A stretch of DNA of 64,000 bases from Tsuneonella rigui (GCF_003958625.1 NZ_RSEL01000026.1:30654-94653); one strand, 5' to 3'; counted from the stretch's first letter, positions 7,344-16,206 are shown. Notes: a model not told the origin generated them from the sequence alone. Made by a program: numbers and translations.

Positions 7344-7943
7344 ATGGATGTTTTCCGCGCACCGCTCGCCGCGCCCCCCACCCCGCGCCGGCGGTGGGTC
7401 GCTGCGCTTGAGCGCATTGCGCGAACCCATCTGCTGTCGCGGTTCGATCGGCGGCGGGTAGTATTCCGCTGGCGGCCCGAGGCCGTCCGGCTCGGTGAAA
7501 GCGACCTCCGCGTCGAGCGTGTGGCTTCGCTGGATGAGCTGCCGAACACGGTCTTCCGCGAGTTCGATTCGGACGGTCAGCCTCTGGCCTGGTATAGGCA
7601 CTTCCTAAATCAGGGCGCGGTGCTGTGGACCGCCATCGAAGGCGGCCGGGCGCTCGGATCGGTCTGGGTACTGCCAGCCGCGCGGGCGGGTGATTGGTAC
7701 GTTCCGCTCGAGCCTGACGCGGGGGTCATCTACGGCGTGGTCACACCGCCGTGGGCGCGGGGGCGGGGGATTGCCGCGCAGCTCTCGCTCGCGGCGGCGC
7801 GCGGCGCTGGCGGCGCACCGGTGTACCTCGATTGCATGGCGTGGAACCGCCCGGCGCAGCGCGCTTTCGAAAAGGCGGGGTTCGAGCCCGTCGCGGTCGC
7901 CGGCAGTCGCTGGCGCGAAGCCCGAGCCGGCCCCGATGCCTGA
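7344..7943 (+). CDS. GNAT family N-acetyltransferase
   Basis: 199 residues. The C-terminal half has the GNAT acetyl-CoA motif region (VIYGVVTPPWARGRGIAAQL, about 133-152, containing the RGRGIA pyrophosphate loop) followed by the AFEKAGFEPV beta-strand/helix typical of the family's end. The N-terminal 45 residues are Arg/Pro-rich and atypical, so the true start could be later. It overlaps the glycosyltransferase start by 8 bases (ATGCCTGA), so the two are co-translated and probably act on the same glycan or lipid product. Substrate unknown. Confidence 0.72.
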   Translation: MDVFRAPLAAPPTPRRRWVAALERIARTHLLSRFDRRRVVFRWRPEAVRLGESDLRVERVASLDELPNTVFREFDSDGQPLAWYRHFLNQGAVLWTAIEGGRALGSVWVLPAARAGDWYVPLEPDAGVIYGVVTPPWARGRGIAAQLSLAAARGAGGAPVYLDCMAWNRPAQRAFEKAGFEPVAVAGSRWREARAGPDA

Positions 7944-8892
7944 GCGGACCCCCGAACTGTCGATCCTGCTGGTCAACTGGAATACGCGCGACATGACGCT
8001 CGAGTGCCTTGCCTCGGTCGTCGCAGAGACCAGGCAAACCGACTACGAGATCATCGTGGTCGACAACGGGTCGACCGACGGATCGGCAGAAGCGATCGCG
8101 CAGGCTTTTCCGCAAGTGAGGTTGATCGACAGCGGCGAGAACCTGGGCTTCGCCCGCGCCACCAATCTGCAAGCGCAAGAGGCGCGCGGCGACAAGCTCC
8201 TGCTGCTCAATACCGATACCGTCGTGCTCAACGGCGCGGTCGACGCGCTGATGGAGTTCAGCCGGCGCGAGCCGCAGGCGCGCATCTGGGGCGGGCGCAC
8301 GCTCTACGCCGACGGCTCGCTCAACCCGACTTCGTGCTGGGGGCGATTAAGCGGTTGGAGCTGCCTGACGCAGGCGCTCGGGCTGTCGGCGATGTTCCCC
8401 GAATCGCGCTTGCTCAATCCGCGCGCCTATCCCGGCTGGTTGCGCGACAGCGAACGCGAAGTGGATATCGTCACCGGCTGCCTGTTCCTGATCGAGCGGT
8501 CGTTCTGGAACGAGCTCGGCGGGTTCGATCCGCGCTTCTTCATGTTCGGCGAGGAGGCGGAGCTGTGCGCGCGTGCGCAAGCGGCCGGTGCGCACCCGAT
8601 GATCACTCCGCACGCGACCATCATCCACTACGACGGGGCCAGCAATCGCGACCCGCTTCAGAAGGCGATCTTCCAATTGCAGGCAACCCTCCGGGTGGTG
8701 GACCTGCACATGAGAGGTACCGAGCGGTCGGTTGCGCGCGCCGCTACGATCGGCGGCGTGGCTCTGCGCAAGGCCGTTTTCAGGATCGCGGCGCGCGTCG
8801 CCCCCGCCCGCTGGCGCAATCGCGCGAGGGAGTGGGCCGGCATCTGGGCTCGCCGGGCGGAGTGGCGCGACGGCCCGCTTACCCGCTTGTAG
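7936..8892 (+). CDS. Glycosyltransferase family 2
   Basis: 318 residues. A GT-A fold begins immediately (SILLVNWNTRDMTLECLASV) with the nucleotide-sugar motif VVDNGSTDGS (41-50), the DXD-equivalent NTDT (92-95), and a GGFDPRFFMFGEEAELCAR segment near 200 that usually supplies the acceptor-side acidic residues. This type of GT2 is close to rhamnosyltransferase-like WbbL proteins. The start ATG at 7936 overlaps the preceding GNAT gene. C-terminal residues 255-318 are basic and may contact the membrane surface. It probably builds part of an exopolysaccharide or O-antigen with the adjacent deacetylase. Confidence 0.85.
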   Translation: MPERTPELSILLVNWNTRDMTLECLASVVAETRQTDYEIIVVDNGSTDGSAEAIAQAFPQVRLIDSGENLGFARATNLQAQEARGDKLLLLNTDTVVLNGAVDALMEFSRREPQARIWGGRTLYADGSLNPTSCWGRLSGWSCLTQALGLSAMFPESRLLNPRAYPGWLRDSEREVDIVTGCLFLIERSFWNELGGFDPRFFMFGEEAELCARAQAAGAHPMITPHATIIHYDGASNRDPLQKAIFQLQATLRVVDLHMRGTERSVARAATIGGVALRKAVFRIAARVAPARWRNRAREWAGIWARRAEWRDGPLTRL

Positions 8893-8898
8893 CTGAGA

Positions 8899-9582
8899 TC
8901 AGCGAAAGCGGCGCCGATAGGCGCGCGATGCCGCCTGCTTCATCCGTTCGAGCGGACCCGCGTTCCCGGTGAGTATCGTCTCGACCTCGTCCGCGTTCAT
9001 CCCGGCCATCATTGTGTTGCGGTTCCACACCCGCGCTACTGGGTCGAAGGTACCGCGATCACTGGTCAGGATGCGGCGGAAGCCATGACGCTCCAGCCAG
9101 GTGAAGACCCGGCTGTCATAGGCGCCGAACGGAATCGCTACCTCATCGACGGGGCGGCCGGCCGCGTGCGCCACTTCATCGCGGGCGCGAACGGTCTCGT
9201 CTTCCAGTGCGGCGTCGTCGAGGGTGCGCCAGTCGAGATGGTGGCGGCCGTGAAGGCCGACGGTCATCCCCATAGTCGCCAGCGTCCGAAGATCTTCACG
9301 CGACAGGTAGTGCGGCTGACCCAGGCGGCCAGCGAGCACATAGAACCGGCCCTTCAGCTCTCGGCTGGCAAGCATTTCCGCCGCTTCGAGGTCGGAGGCG
9401 TTGCCGTCATCGAAGGTGATCGCGAACCGATCGGGATGCGGGTCAGCGGCGATGCGGTCGAGGATCGCGGCGAAGGCATCGCGCGCCAACCAGAACGGCC
9501 GCTCGTCGGCGTCGATGCCGGCGTGCGGTTCTCCCAGCCCGTGAAAGTTGAGCGCGACGTGCGCCCGCGCCTTCACCGGCAT
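8899..9582 (-). CDS. Polysaccharide deacetylase (NodB homology domain)
   Basis: 227 residues. It carries the NodB metal site: AITFDDG (54-60, with the catalytic Asp and metal Asp) and HGRHH (His111 and His115), followed by a RPVDEVAIPFGAYD motif. Such enzymes remove N-acetyl groups from surface polysaccharides; no signal peptide is evident. The start ATG at 9582 is chosen because residues upstream of it (a possible 26-residue extension) do not resemble the family. It converges on the glycosyltransferase, six bases away, consistent with a small envelope-polysaccharide group. Confidence 0.85.
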   Translation of the reverse strand: MPVKARAHVALNFHGLGEPHAGIDADERPFWLARDAFAAILDRIAADPHPDRFAITFDDGNASDLEAAEMLASRELKGRFYVLAGRLGQPHYLSREDLRTLATMGMTVGLHGRHHLDWRTLDDAALEDETVRARDEVAHAAGRPVDEVAIPFGAYDSRVFTWLERHGFRRILTSDRGTFDPVARVWNRNTMMAGMNADEVETILTGNAGPLERMKQAASRAYRRRFR

Positions 9583-9724
9583 CGTGTCGGTTCGGCTGCC
9601 ACGGTTGGCGCCATTATGGTGACAATTGCCTCGAACATGGATCGTCCGCCTGAAATACACAGGCCGGCAAGTCCAGCACCATATCCAAAGTTACGGAGAA
9701 AGAATTAACGACGATAGGCCGGCC

Positions 9725-11761
9725 TTACTGGCAGGCCAAGCACTCCTCGTAGTCGGTTTGTCCGCCCGCCAGTTCGAATTTCGCCGCGTCAGGCGTGTTA
9801 TCCGCTTCTACCCCGCCGGCGAATCCGGCGCGCTGGACGCTCTTCGAACGCAAGTAATACAAGGACTTGATGCCCTTCTCCCAGGCCTGGAAGTGGAGCA
9901 TCGCGAGGTCCCACTTGTCGACATCGGCGGGGATGAACAGGTTCAAACTCTGCGCCTGGTCGATGAACGGCGTGCGGTCGGCGGCGAATTCGAGCAGCCA
10001 GCGCTGGTCGATCTCGAAGCTAGTCTTGTAGACCGCCTTTTCCTCGGGCGTGAGGAAGTCGAGGTGCTGCACCGAGCCGCCCTTCTCGAGGATCGAGTTC
10101 CACACATTGGTGGAATTCTTGCTCTTCGTATCGAGCAGTTTTTCGAGGTACGGGTTCTTGACGATGAAGCTGCCCGACAGCGTCTTGTGAGTGTAGATGT
10201 TGGCCGGGATCGGCTCGATGCACGCGCTGGTGCCGCCGCAGATGATCGAGATCGACGCGGTCGGCGCGATCGCCATTTTGCAGCTGAACCGCTCCATCGC
10301 GCCCGCGTCGGCGGCGTCGGGGCAGGGCCCGCGCTCTTCGGCCAGCACCATGCTCGCCTCTTCGGCCTTGGCGGCGATGTGTTTGAACATTTTCAGGTTC
10401 CACACTTTCGCCATCGGGCTTTCGAAGCCGATGTTCTTCATCTGCAGGAATGAGTGGAAACCCATCACGCCCATGCCGACGCTCCGTTCGCGCATCGCGG
10501 AGTATTTGGCGCGCGCCATCTCTTCGGGCGCGCGATCGATGTAGTCCTGCAGCACGTTGTCGAGGAAGCGCATGACGTCCTCGATGAACGTCTTGTCGCC
10601 TTCCCACTGCTCCCAGGTTTCGAGGTTCAGCGAGGACAGGCAGCACACCGCAGTGCGGTCGTTGCCGAGGTGGTCGATCCCGGTCGGCAGTGTGATCTCG
10701 GAGCACAGGTTCGAGGTCGAGACCTTGAGGCCGAGCTCGCGGTGGTGGCGCGGCATCATCCGGTTCACCGTGTCGGAGAACACGATGTAGGGCTCGCCGG
10801 TGGCCAGGCGGGTTTCGACCAGCTTCTGGAACAGGCTGCGCGCATCGACCTTGCCGCGGACTTCGCCGGTCTTGGGGCTGGTCAGCGCCCATTCGCCGCC
10901 CGCACGCACGCACTCCATAAACGCGTCGCTGACGAGCACGCCGTGGTGCAGGTTCAGCGCCTTGCGGTTGAAGTCGCCCGAGGGCTTGCGGATTTCGAGG
11001 AACTCCTCGATCTCGGGGTGCGAAATGTCGAGGTAGCAGGCGGCCGAGCCGCGCCGCAGCGACCCCTGCGAAATCGCCAGCGTCAGGCTGTCCATTACCC
11101 GCACGAACGGGATGATGCCGCTGGTCTTGCCATTGAGGCCGACCGGCTCGCCGATCCCGCGCACGTTGCCCCAGTAGGTGCCGATCCCGCCGCCGCGCGA
11201 TGCGAGCCAGACGTTCTCGTTCCAGGTGCCGACGATGCCTTCGAGGCTGTCGCTCACCGAATTGAGGTAGCACGAGATCGGCAGGCCGCGATTGGTGCCG
11301 CCGTTCGACAGCACCGGGGTCGCGGGCATGAACCACAGCTTGGAGATGTAGTCGTACAGCCGCTGCGCGTGATACTGGTCGTCGGCGTAGGCGTCGGCCA
11401 CGCGGGCGAACAGATCCTGGTAGGTCTCGCCCGGCAGCAGGTAGCGGTCGTCGAGCGTTTCCTTGCCGAAGTCGGTCAGCAGAGCATCGCGGCTGGCGTC
11501 GGTGACGATCGTGAAGCGCCGGTCGGCGATCTTCTTGCTGTCGTCGCCGGGCTTCTTGGCGGCCTTGACCACGGTGGCGACCGCCTCAGCCATCGCACCG
11601 GCGGCCATGTCGGCGACCAACGCTTCGCTGCCCTTGTCGTGCTTGTCCATGCTCAGTGCCGCCTTATTGCCGGGCGCAGCGTCCGTTGCCGGGCTGTCGA
11701 TCGCATCCGCAGTGGTGTCATCGAGCCCCATGGCCGCCTCGTTCCCAGTCCTGAAATCCAT
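9725..11761 (-). CDS. nrdA: Class I ribonucleotide reductase large (catalytic) subunit, no ATP cone
   Basis: 678 residues. Reduces ribonucleoside diphosphates using the NrdB radical. The active-site set is complete: Cys164 (LPISCYLNS), Asn351/Cys353/Glu355 (NLCSEITLPT) and Cys373 (AVCCLSSLNL), with a C-terminal redox CxxC (EECLACQ). The first 80 residues are an Ala/Asp-rich low-complexity segment. The roughly 90-residue ATP cone that starts E. coli NrdA is absent, so overall dATP inhibition through that domain is not expected. The start ATG at 11761 (MDFRTGNEAA) is preferred over a start at 11857 because the upstream codons look like leader sequence. A NrdR-like box lies about 250 bases upstream. 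Confidence 0.95.
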   Translation of the reverse strand: MDFRTGNEAAMGLDDTTADAIDSPATDAAPGNKAALSMDKHDKGSEALVADMAAGAMAEAVATVVKAAKKPGDDSKKIADRRFTIVTDASRDALLTDFGKETLDDRYLLPGETYQDLFARVADAYADDQYHAQRLYDYISKLWFMPATPVLSNGGTNRGLPISCYLNSVSDSLEGIVGTWNENVWLASRGGGIGTYWGNVRGIGEPVGLNGKTSGIIPFVRVMDSLTLAISQGSLRRGSAACYLDISHPEIEEFLEIRKPSGDFNRKALNLHHGVLVSDAFMECVRAGGEWALTSPKTGEVRGKVDARSLFQKLVETRLATGEPYIVFSDTVNRMMPRHHRELGLKVSTSNLCSEITLPTGIDHLGNDRTAVCCLSSLNLETWEQWEGDKTFIEDVMRFLDNVLQDYIDRAPEEMARAKYSAMRERSVGMGVMGFHSFLQMKNIGFESPMAKVWNLKMFKHIAAKAEEASMVLAEERGPCPDAADAGAMERFSCKMAIAPTASISIICGGTSACIEPIPANIYTHKTLSGSFIVKNPYLEKLLDTKSKNSTNVWNSILEKGGSVQHLDFLTPEEKAVYKTSFEIDQRWLLEFAADRTPFIDQAQSLNLFIPADVDKWDLAMLHFQAWEKGIKSLYYLRSKSVQRAGFAGGVEADNTPDAAKFELAGGQTDYEECLACQ

Positions 11762-12008
11762 TGTGCCCCGTCCGTCTTTCGCTTGCGGAAGAACGGGGCT
11801 CCCGACCCCGATGTTCCGTATTCGTTCGATTCGGAGCTGAAGCATCCGAACTATCATTTTTGGGCGCTAGCGGGGGGATTACTTTTCCCCAGATCGCTCC
11901 CCAAGCGGGCCTCCGCGAGGGCGCACAAGGGCCGCAGTTTCCGGTCCGCTGCATATGGGCATGCGCGGCGGCGAAAACTAGGTCTTGTGGGTCCCCCATA
12001 GTGCCCAA
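11762..12008 (-). promoter_or_regulatory. Long structured 5' leader of nrdA
   Basis: About 250 bases separate the nrdA start from the NrdR-like box. On the nrdA strand this stretch holds several short hairpins: GGGG-AAAAGTAAT-CCCC, TTCGGA...TCCGAA around 11823-11850, and CGGGG...CCCCG closer to the start. No known riboswitch signature was recognised. It could be an untranslated leader or include a small upstream frame. Confidence 0.35.
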
Positions 12009-12024
12009 CCACAATGGATAGTGA
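12009..12024 (-). promoter_or_regulatory. NrdR-box-like sequence upstream of nrdA
   Basis: CCACAATGGATAGTGA matches 12 of 16 positions of the NrdR consensus ACACWATATATWGTGT. A weaker copy, AAACTAGGTCTTGTGG (11 of 16), lies at 11975-11990, 34 bases centre to centre, close to the three-turn spacing seen for tandem NrdR boxes. Shared with the nrdB box, this supports co-regulation of the two separated genes. Confidence 0.45.
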
Positions 12025-12291
12025 ATCAACCGGGACTCGGGTGCAATAGGGTCAATACCCAATTAACCGCGATCGGCCTATGAAGGGCCCGGTGTCTTAG
12101 CATTGTGCAGCGCCGCGACGCGCCGGATTTCCACCACTGGCGGCCTGCGCAAGAGTCAAAATGGAGCCGGTGAAAAATATTTTGCCGGGGACTGCCTGCG
12201 CAAGGCCTTGCCAGCCCAACACAGGTTAGTCGCGGAACGATCGGAAGGGCCCGGCCTTGAGTCACCACACAATCTCAAGCGCAGGTGGGAC

Positions 12292-12873
12292 ATGGCACGA
12301 GAAGACCGCGAACACTGCAAACCCGATGCCAAGCTGACGGCGGACATCTCGCTCGTGGGCACCGTCGATGAGGCGATGGCATGCAAGTTGCGCGACGCCC
12401 TCGCGGACGCCGAATCGGGCGACGGGCCGCTGACGATCGACATGACCACGCTGGGCGGCGACCCGGAAATGGCGCGGCGGATGATCGTCGAGGTCGACGC
12501 CGCGCGCGAGCGGCTCAAGGGACGGCGGCTGGTGTTCGTCGGCAAGACGGTGGTCTATTCCGCAGGCTGCACCTTCATGGCGGCGTTCCCGCCTGAGGAC
12601 CGCTACCTCACCGCCGACGCGACGCTGCTGATTCACTGCCGGCAATTGAAGCAGACGATGGAGCTCGACGGGCCGATCCGCTCGCACCTCCCGAAACTGG
12701 AAGCGATGATCCACCAGCTCGAAACCGGCATCGATCTCGAAAAGGAGAACTTCGAGCGGCTGATCGAGGGCACCGAAGTACCGATGGACGAGCTGCTCGA
12801 GAAGGCGCTCTATAACTGGTACGTGTCGGCCGAGGAAGCAGTCGAGCGCAAGCTGGTTGCGGGGATCGTCTAG
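12292..12873 (+). CDS. ClpP-fold (S14/crotonase-like) serine protease-like protein
   Basis: 193 residues. The fold is recognised by MTTLGGDPEMARRM (51-64, the ClpP N-x-GG-x-hairpin region), VYSAGCTFMAA (88-98) aligning Ser90 with the ClpP nucleophile, and TLLIHCRQ (111-118) aligning His115 with the ClpP catalytic His. It is shorter at the N-terminus than ClpP and lacks the axial-loop sequence, so it is probably not a partner of ClpX/ClpA but one of the SDH/ClpP-like orphan proteins. The start ATG at 12292 has AGGTGGGA upstream. A 230-base stretch upstream, divergent to the nrdA promoter, carries the sequence GAAGGGCCCGG twice (about 12076 and 12244); no promoter is evident. Confidence 0.7.
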   Translation: MAREDREHCKPDAKLTADISLVGTVDEAMACKLRDALADAESGDGPLTIDMTTLGGDPEMARRMIVEVDAARERLKGRRLVFVGKTVVYSAGCTFMAAFPPEDRYLTADATLLIHCRQLKQTMELDGPIRSHLPKLEAMIHQLETGIDLEKENFERLIEGTEVPMDELLEKALYNWYVSAEEAVERKLVAGIV

Positions 12874-13472
12874 GTCGAGCACTGCCGTGCGGCGTCGGCG
12901 GCTGCCCGCGCCGCGTCGTTTTGTCCCGCACCTGGGGCGATCTCTTCGACCATACACGGCGTCGGTTTGAGCCGGATGGCTAGCAGATACGCAACTTCGG
13001 GCGCCGGGTGCGGCTGTTCCGCGACGTTGAAGCGCACGATCAGCGAGTCGGGCAAGAAGCGCTCGGCGGCGGGCCCGCGCCATTCGGCGGTCTTGCCGAA
13101 CGAACTGAACGCGCCGCCGCTCGCGCGCGACAAGTCCAGCTTAGTCTCCGCGCGGTCGGGCGCGACTACGCTCATCGTTTGCCGCGCATCGGCGTCGGCG
13201 ATGCGCAGTTGCCAGCCTGCCGGGCCCGGGCACAGCACCTCGCTGTAAGGCATCTCCTCGCGCTCCTCGCGCTCCTCGCGCACGAGCTTGCAGCCTTCGA
13301 GCGAGGTGTAGCGATACGCGCGGCCGGCAACCGGGCTGGGTGAGGCGGGCGCCGCCTGCGCACGCGCCGCGGGACTGGTGTCTTGAGTGGCGGCAGGCGC
13401 CGGCTCCTCCCCGCCTCCCTGCGAACAAGCGGCGAAGAGGGCGAAGGCGGGAAGGAGCGCGAGCGTTTTCAT
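12870..13472 (-). CDS. Putative lipoprotein
   Basis: 200 residues with an N-terminal lipoprotein signal MKTLALLPAFALFAACSQ (lipobox AAC, Cys17). A Pro/Ala-rich linker follows (about 18-50), then a domain of about 130 residues with two internal Cys (EGCKLVRE and VLCPGP) and a final Cys pair (TPCMVEE, RQCST). A run of Glu/Arg (REEREEREE) interrupts the domain. No family recognised. The start is placed at the signal-peptide Met (13472), 27 codons inside the longest frame. Its last four bases overlap the end of the ClpP-like gene, on the opposite strand. Confidence 0.7.
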   Translation of the reverse strand: MKTLALLPAFALFAACSQGGGEEPAPAATQDTSPAARAQAAPASPSPVAGRAYRYTSLEGCKLVREEREEREEMPYSEVLCPGPAGWQLRIADADARQTMSVVAPDRAETKLDLSRASGGAFSSFGKTAEWRGPAAERFLPDSLIVRFNVAEQPHPAPEVAYLLAIRLKPTPCMVEEIAPGAGQNDAARAAADAARQCST

Positions 13473-13506
13473 CCCGCACCAACCCGTCAGGTTCGCGAAA
13501 GCTCCG

Positions 13507-14406
13507 TCAGGCGGGCACGGGCGCGGCGGCCCGCGCATGGTCGGCGATGGCATCGGCGATCTCGTCGACCAGTTCGAGCGGCAGGTCGTGACCCATGCCG
13601 GGGATGGTCTTGAGCTTGGAGCCCTTGATGTGCGCGGCGGTATCCTGCCCGCCCGCGAGCGGGACCAGCGGATCGGCCTCGCCGTGGATCACCAGCGTCG
13701 GTGCGGTGACGCTCTGCAGCCGCTCGCGCCGGTCGCCGTCGGCAATGATCGCGGCGAGCTGGCGCGGCATGCCCTGCGGGTAGAAGCTGCGCTTGATCAG
13801 CGCCCGGCTGCGCTCGCGCACCTTGTCGGGGTCGGAGCGGTAGCCGGGGCTGCCGATTGCGGTGGCGACCTTTACCCCGTGCTCAACCAGTACCTCCTCG
13901 TCCATCGATTCGGGCCGCTTGGTCAGCGCCGACATTGCTTCCTTGGTCGCTGCGGGCAGCTTGCGGTTGCCGGTGGTCGACATGATCGAGGTCAGGGTCA
14001 GCACCCGCTCAGGGTGGCTGAAGGCCATGTGCTGGGCGATCATCCCGCCCATGCTCGCGCCGACGATGTGCGCCTTGGCAATGCCCAGCGCGTCGAGCAG
14101 GCCGATCCCATCGTCCGCCATGTCGGCGAGCGTATAGGGTACCTTGGGCTTAAACCCGAAGCGGCTGAGCAGCATCATCTTGACGATGCCCGGCGACTTC
14201 GCGCCTTCCATCTTGTGGCTCAAACCGATGTCGCGGTTGTCGTAGCGAATCACCCGGAAACCGCGCTCGACCAGCGCATCGACCAGCTCTTGTGGCCACA
14301 AGGTCATCTGTGCGCCGAGGCCCATCACCAGCAGCACCGGCGGCGCGTTCTTGTCGCCGTGCTCGTCGTACTCGATCGTGATTCCGTTGGCGGTGGTCTG
14401 CGGCAT
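13507..14406 (-). CDS. Alpha/beta hydrolase
   Basis: 299 residues. Standard alpha/beta hydrolase fold: VLLVMGLGAQM oxyanion region near 24-34, nucleophile elbow GASMGG with Ser118, the acid in VIHGEADPLVP (Asp about 244), and the catalytic His in GMGHDLP (about 272). Most similar in style to the haloperoxidase/esterase-like family used for small lactones and esters. No signal peptide. The downstream serine hydrolase is on the same strand 69 bases upstream of its start, but no operon evidence is seen. Substrate unknown. Confidence 0.85.
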   Translation of the reverse strand: MPQTTANGITIEYDEHGDKNAPPVLLVMGLGAQMTLWPQELVDALVERGFRVIRYDNRDIGLSHKMEGAKSPGIVKMMLLSRFGFKPKVPYTLADMADDGIGLLDALGIAKAHIVGASMGGMIAQHMAFSHPERVLTLTSIMSTTGNRKLPAATKEAMSALTKRPESMDEEVLVEHGVKVATAIGSPGYRSDPDKVRERSRALIKRSFYPQGMPRQLAAIIADGDRRERLQSVTAPTLVIHGEADPLVPLAGGQDTAAHIKGSKLKTIPGMGHDLPLELVDEIADAIADHARAAAPVPA

Positions 14407-14475
14407 GCGTTGGCCCTCCCTTTCGCTCCCGCCCGGTGCGTAGCATCGGACGCGAGCGAAGGAAAAGGGCCGGGA

Positions 14476-16146
14476 TCAGTCCGCCGACCGGGTAGCGTTC
14501 AGCTCGCGCCCGCCCTGCCGCAGGACGAGCCCGCCGGCCTTGCCCTCGCCCGGCGTGAACTCGACGCGCGCATCGACGCCCACGGCGGCGAACTCGGTCG
14601 CGCTCAATGCCTGCAGCGCGATCGGCCGCTGCGGACCGAAGGCGAGCGTGAGCACGCCGTCGTCACCGAGGGCGACCGCGATCGGCGCGACCGCGCTGGT
14701 ATAGGCGCCGGTGTAGCTCGCCAGCACCTCGCGCGGCACGTCGACCGTGACCAGCTTGGGCATTGGCCCGGTGCGCAGCGCGCGCTCGGCCTTCTCCTCA
14801 CCGTTCTGGTGCATCAGCATCGCCCACGTGCCATCGCTCTCCTGCTTCATCTCGAACCAGTTGAGGCTGTTAGGGCCGTAGAAGAACCGATTGCCGCCCG
14901 CGGCCAGCACCGCGCTGTCGGACGCGCCGCTGCGGCGGGTGTAGAGCTTGCCGTCGCGCGCGAAGAACAGGCGGGTCGCGTCGCCGTCCCCGTCGATCGC
15001 ATAGCTGCCGAACATCGGCTCGAGCGCGGCGAGATCCGGGGTCGCTTCGCTGAAGGTCGGGAACGGCTTGCCGATCGCCTGCGCCGCCAGCCGCAGCATC
15101 GGCAACCCGGCGGACTGGATGCCGCCATCGGAATTGGTGAACACCGCAACAAACAAGTCGCGCTCGGGGATGTAGAGCGCGTTGGTGCCGAAGCCGAAGA
15201 TGCCCCCGCTATGGGTGATCGTCTTGAGGCCCTGCAAGCTGGTCTGGCCGAGCCCGAAGCCGTAAGGCTCACTCTTGCCGTCCGGCAGCGGAGTGGGCGC
15301 GATCATCTGGGCGTAGAGCGGCGCGCTCACGACCTTGCCGTGATGAAGCGCGTCGGACCACTTCGCGAGATCGCCCACGGTCCCGATCAGCGCGCCGGCG
15401 GCGTGCGGCACGCTCATGTCGAGCACCCGGGCGGGCACGAACTTGCCGTCGGGGCCTTCGGTATAGCCGGTCGCGAACGCCGGGACCGAGGCTTCCTCGC
15501 CTCCATAGCGGATCGTCGTCAGCCCGAGCGGCTTGGTGATCCGTTCGGCGATCGCCTGGTGCCACGGCATGCCGGTCACCGCTTCGATCACCGCGCCAAC
15601 GAGGACGTAGCCCGAGTTGTTGTAGTCCCACTTCTCGCCGGGCTGGAACTCCGCTGGCTGGTCGCGGAACTCGGCGATCATCTCGGCAGTGGTGTGCGGC
15701 GTGCGCACCTTGTCGCTCGCCATCCACCCGGGGATGCCGGTGTACGACTGGATGCCCGAGGTGTGGTTGAGCAACTGGCGCACGGTCGCGTGGGCGCCCG
15801 GCTCGGGATAGCCGGGGACGAACTTCGACAGCGGATCGTCGAGCGACAGCTTGCCCTCGGCGACCAGTTGGAGAACCACCGCGGCGGAGAACTGCTTGGT
15901 GATCGAGCCCAGGCGGAACACCGTGTCGGGTGTGACCGGCACGCCCTTGGCCATATCGGCCATGCCCGCGCCGCCCGCGTAGACCACCTTGCCGCCCTCG
16001 GTCACGATCACCGCGCCGCCGGGGCCGCTGACCGGATAGGCCGCGTCGACGATCGCCTCGGCCTTGGCCGCAAAGTCGGGCTCGACGGCGTGAGCCGGAG
16101 CCGACAGGACCGCCAGCGCCGCAGCGGCGGAGTATTTGAAATTCAT
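14476..16146 (-). CDS. Exported serine hydrolase of the class C beta-lactamase/PBP fold
   Basis: 556 residues with signal peptide MNFKYSAAAALAVLSAPAHA (cleavage near 20). The active-site SxxK is GSITKQFS (Ser81, Lys84), the YxN is YNNSGY near 172-177, and the third motif is HSGGIFGFG. A C-terminal extension of about 160 residues follows the enzyme domain, as in many proteobacterial beta-lactamase-family esterases. Likely a periplasmic esterase or D-aminopeptidase rather than a true antibiotic-hydrolysing enzyme. The start is the Met at the head of the signal peptide, 19 codons inside the longest frame, with GGGAGG upstream. Confidence 0.85.
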   Translation of the reverse strand: MNFKYSAAAALAVLSAPAHAVEPDFAAKAEAIVDAAYPVSGPGGAVIVTEGGKVVYAGGAGMADMAKGVPVTPDTVFRLGSITKQFSAAVVLQLVAEGKLSLDDPLSKFVPGYPEPGAHATVRQLLNHTSGIQSYTGIPGWMASDKVRTPHTTAEMIAEFRDQPAEFQPGEKWDYNNSGYVLVGAVIEAVTGMPWHQAIAERITKPLGLTTIRYGGEEASVPAFATGYTEGPDGKFVPARVLDMSVPHAAGALIGTVGDLAKWSDALHHGKVVSAPLYAQMIAPTPLPDGKSEPYGFGLGQTSLQGLKTITHSGGIFGFGTNALYIPERDLFVAVFTNSDGGIQSAGLPMLRLAAQAIGKPFPTFSEATPDLAALEPMFGSYAIDGDGDATRLFFARDGKLYTRRSGASDSAVLAAGGNRFFYGPNSLNWFEMKQESDGTWAMLMHQNGEEKAERALRTGPMPKLVTVDVPREVLASYTGAYTSAVAPIAVALGDDGVLTLAFGPQRPIALQALSATEFAAVGVDARVEFTPGEGKAGGLVLRQGGRELNATRSAD

Positions 16147-16206
16147 CGCGGTTTTTCCTCCCTCGTGTATTGCTGAGTTAATACACTGAGGAAAACCGGT
16201 CAAGCG

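Noticed and set aside
7253..7411. A + strand start copying the FemAB start (MSADPIGS...)
   Set aside because: The frame ends after about 50 codons and is not in phase with the GNAT gene; it is the result of the inverted repeat, not a separate gene.
11762..12008. Cobalamin-type riboswitch in front of nrdA
   Set aside because: nrdA here is a class I (B12-independent) enzyme and the diagnostic riboswitch core sequence was not seen; only generic hairpins are present.
13387..16176. Very long + strand frame of about 930 codons
   Set aside because: It runs antisense through two clearly conserved - strand genes (alpha/beta hydrolase and serine hydrolase); long antisense frames are expected in high-GC DNA and its translation matches no family.
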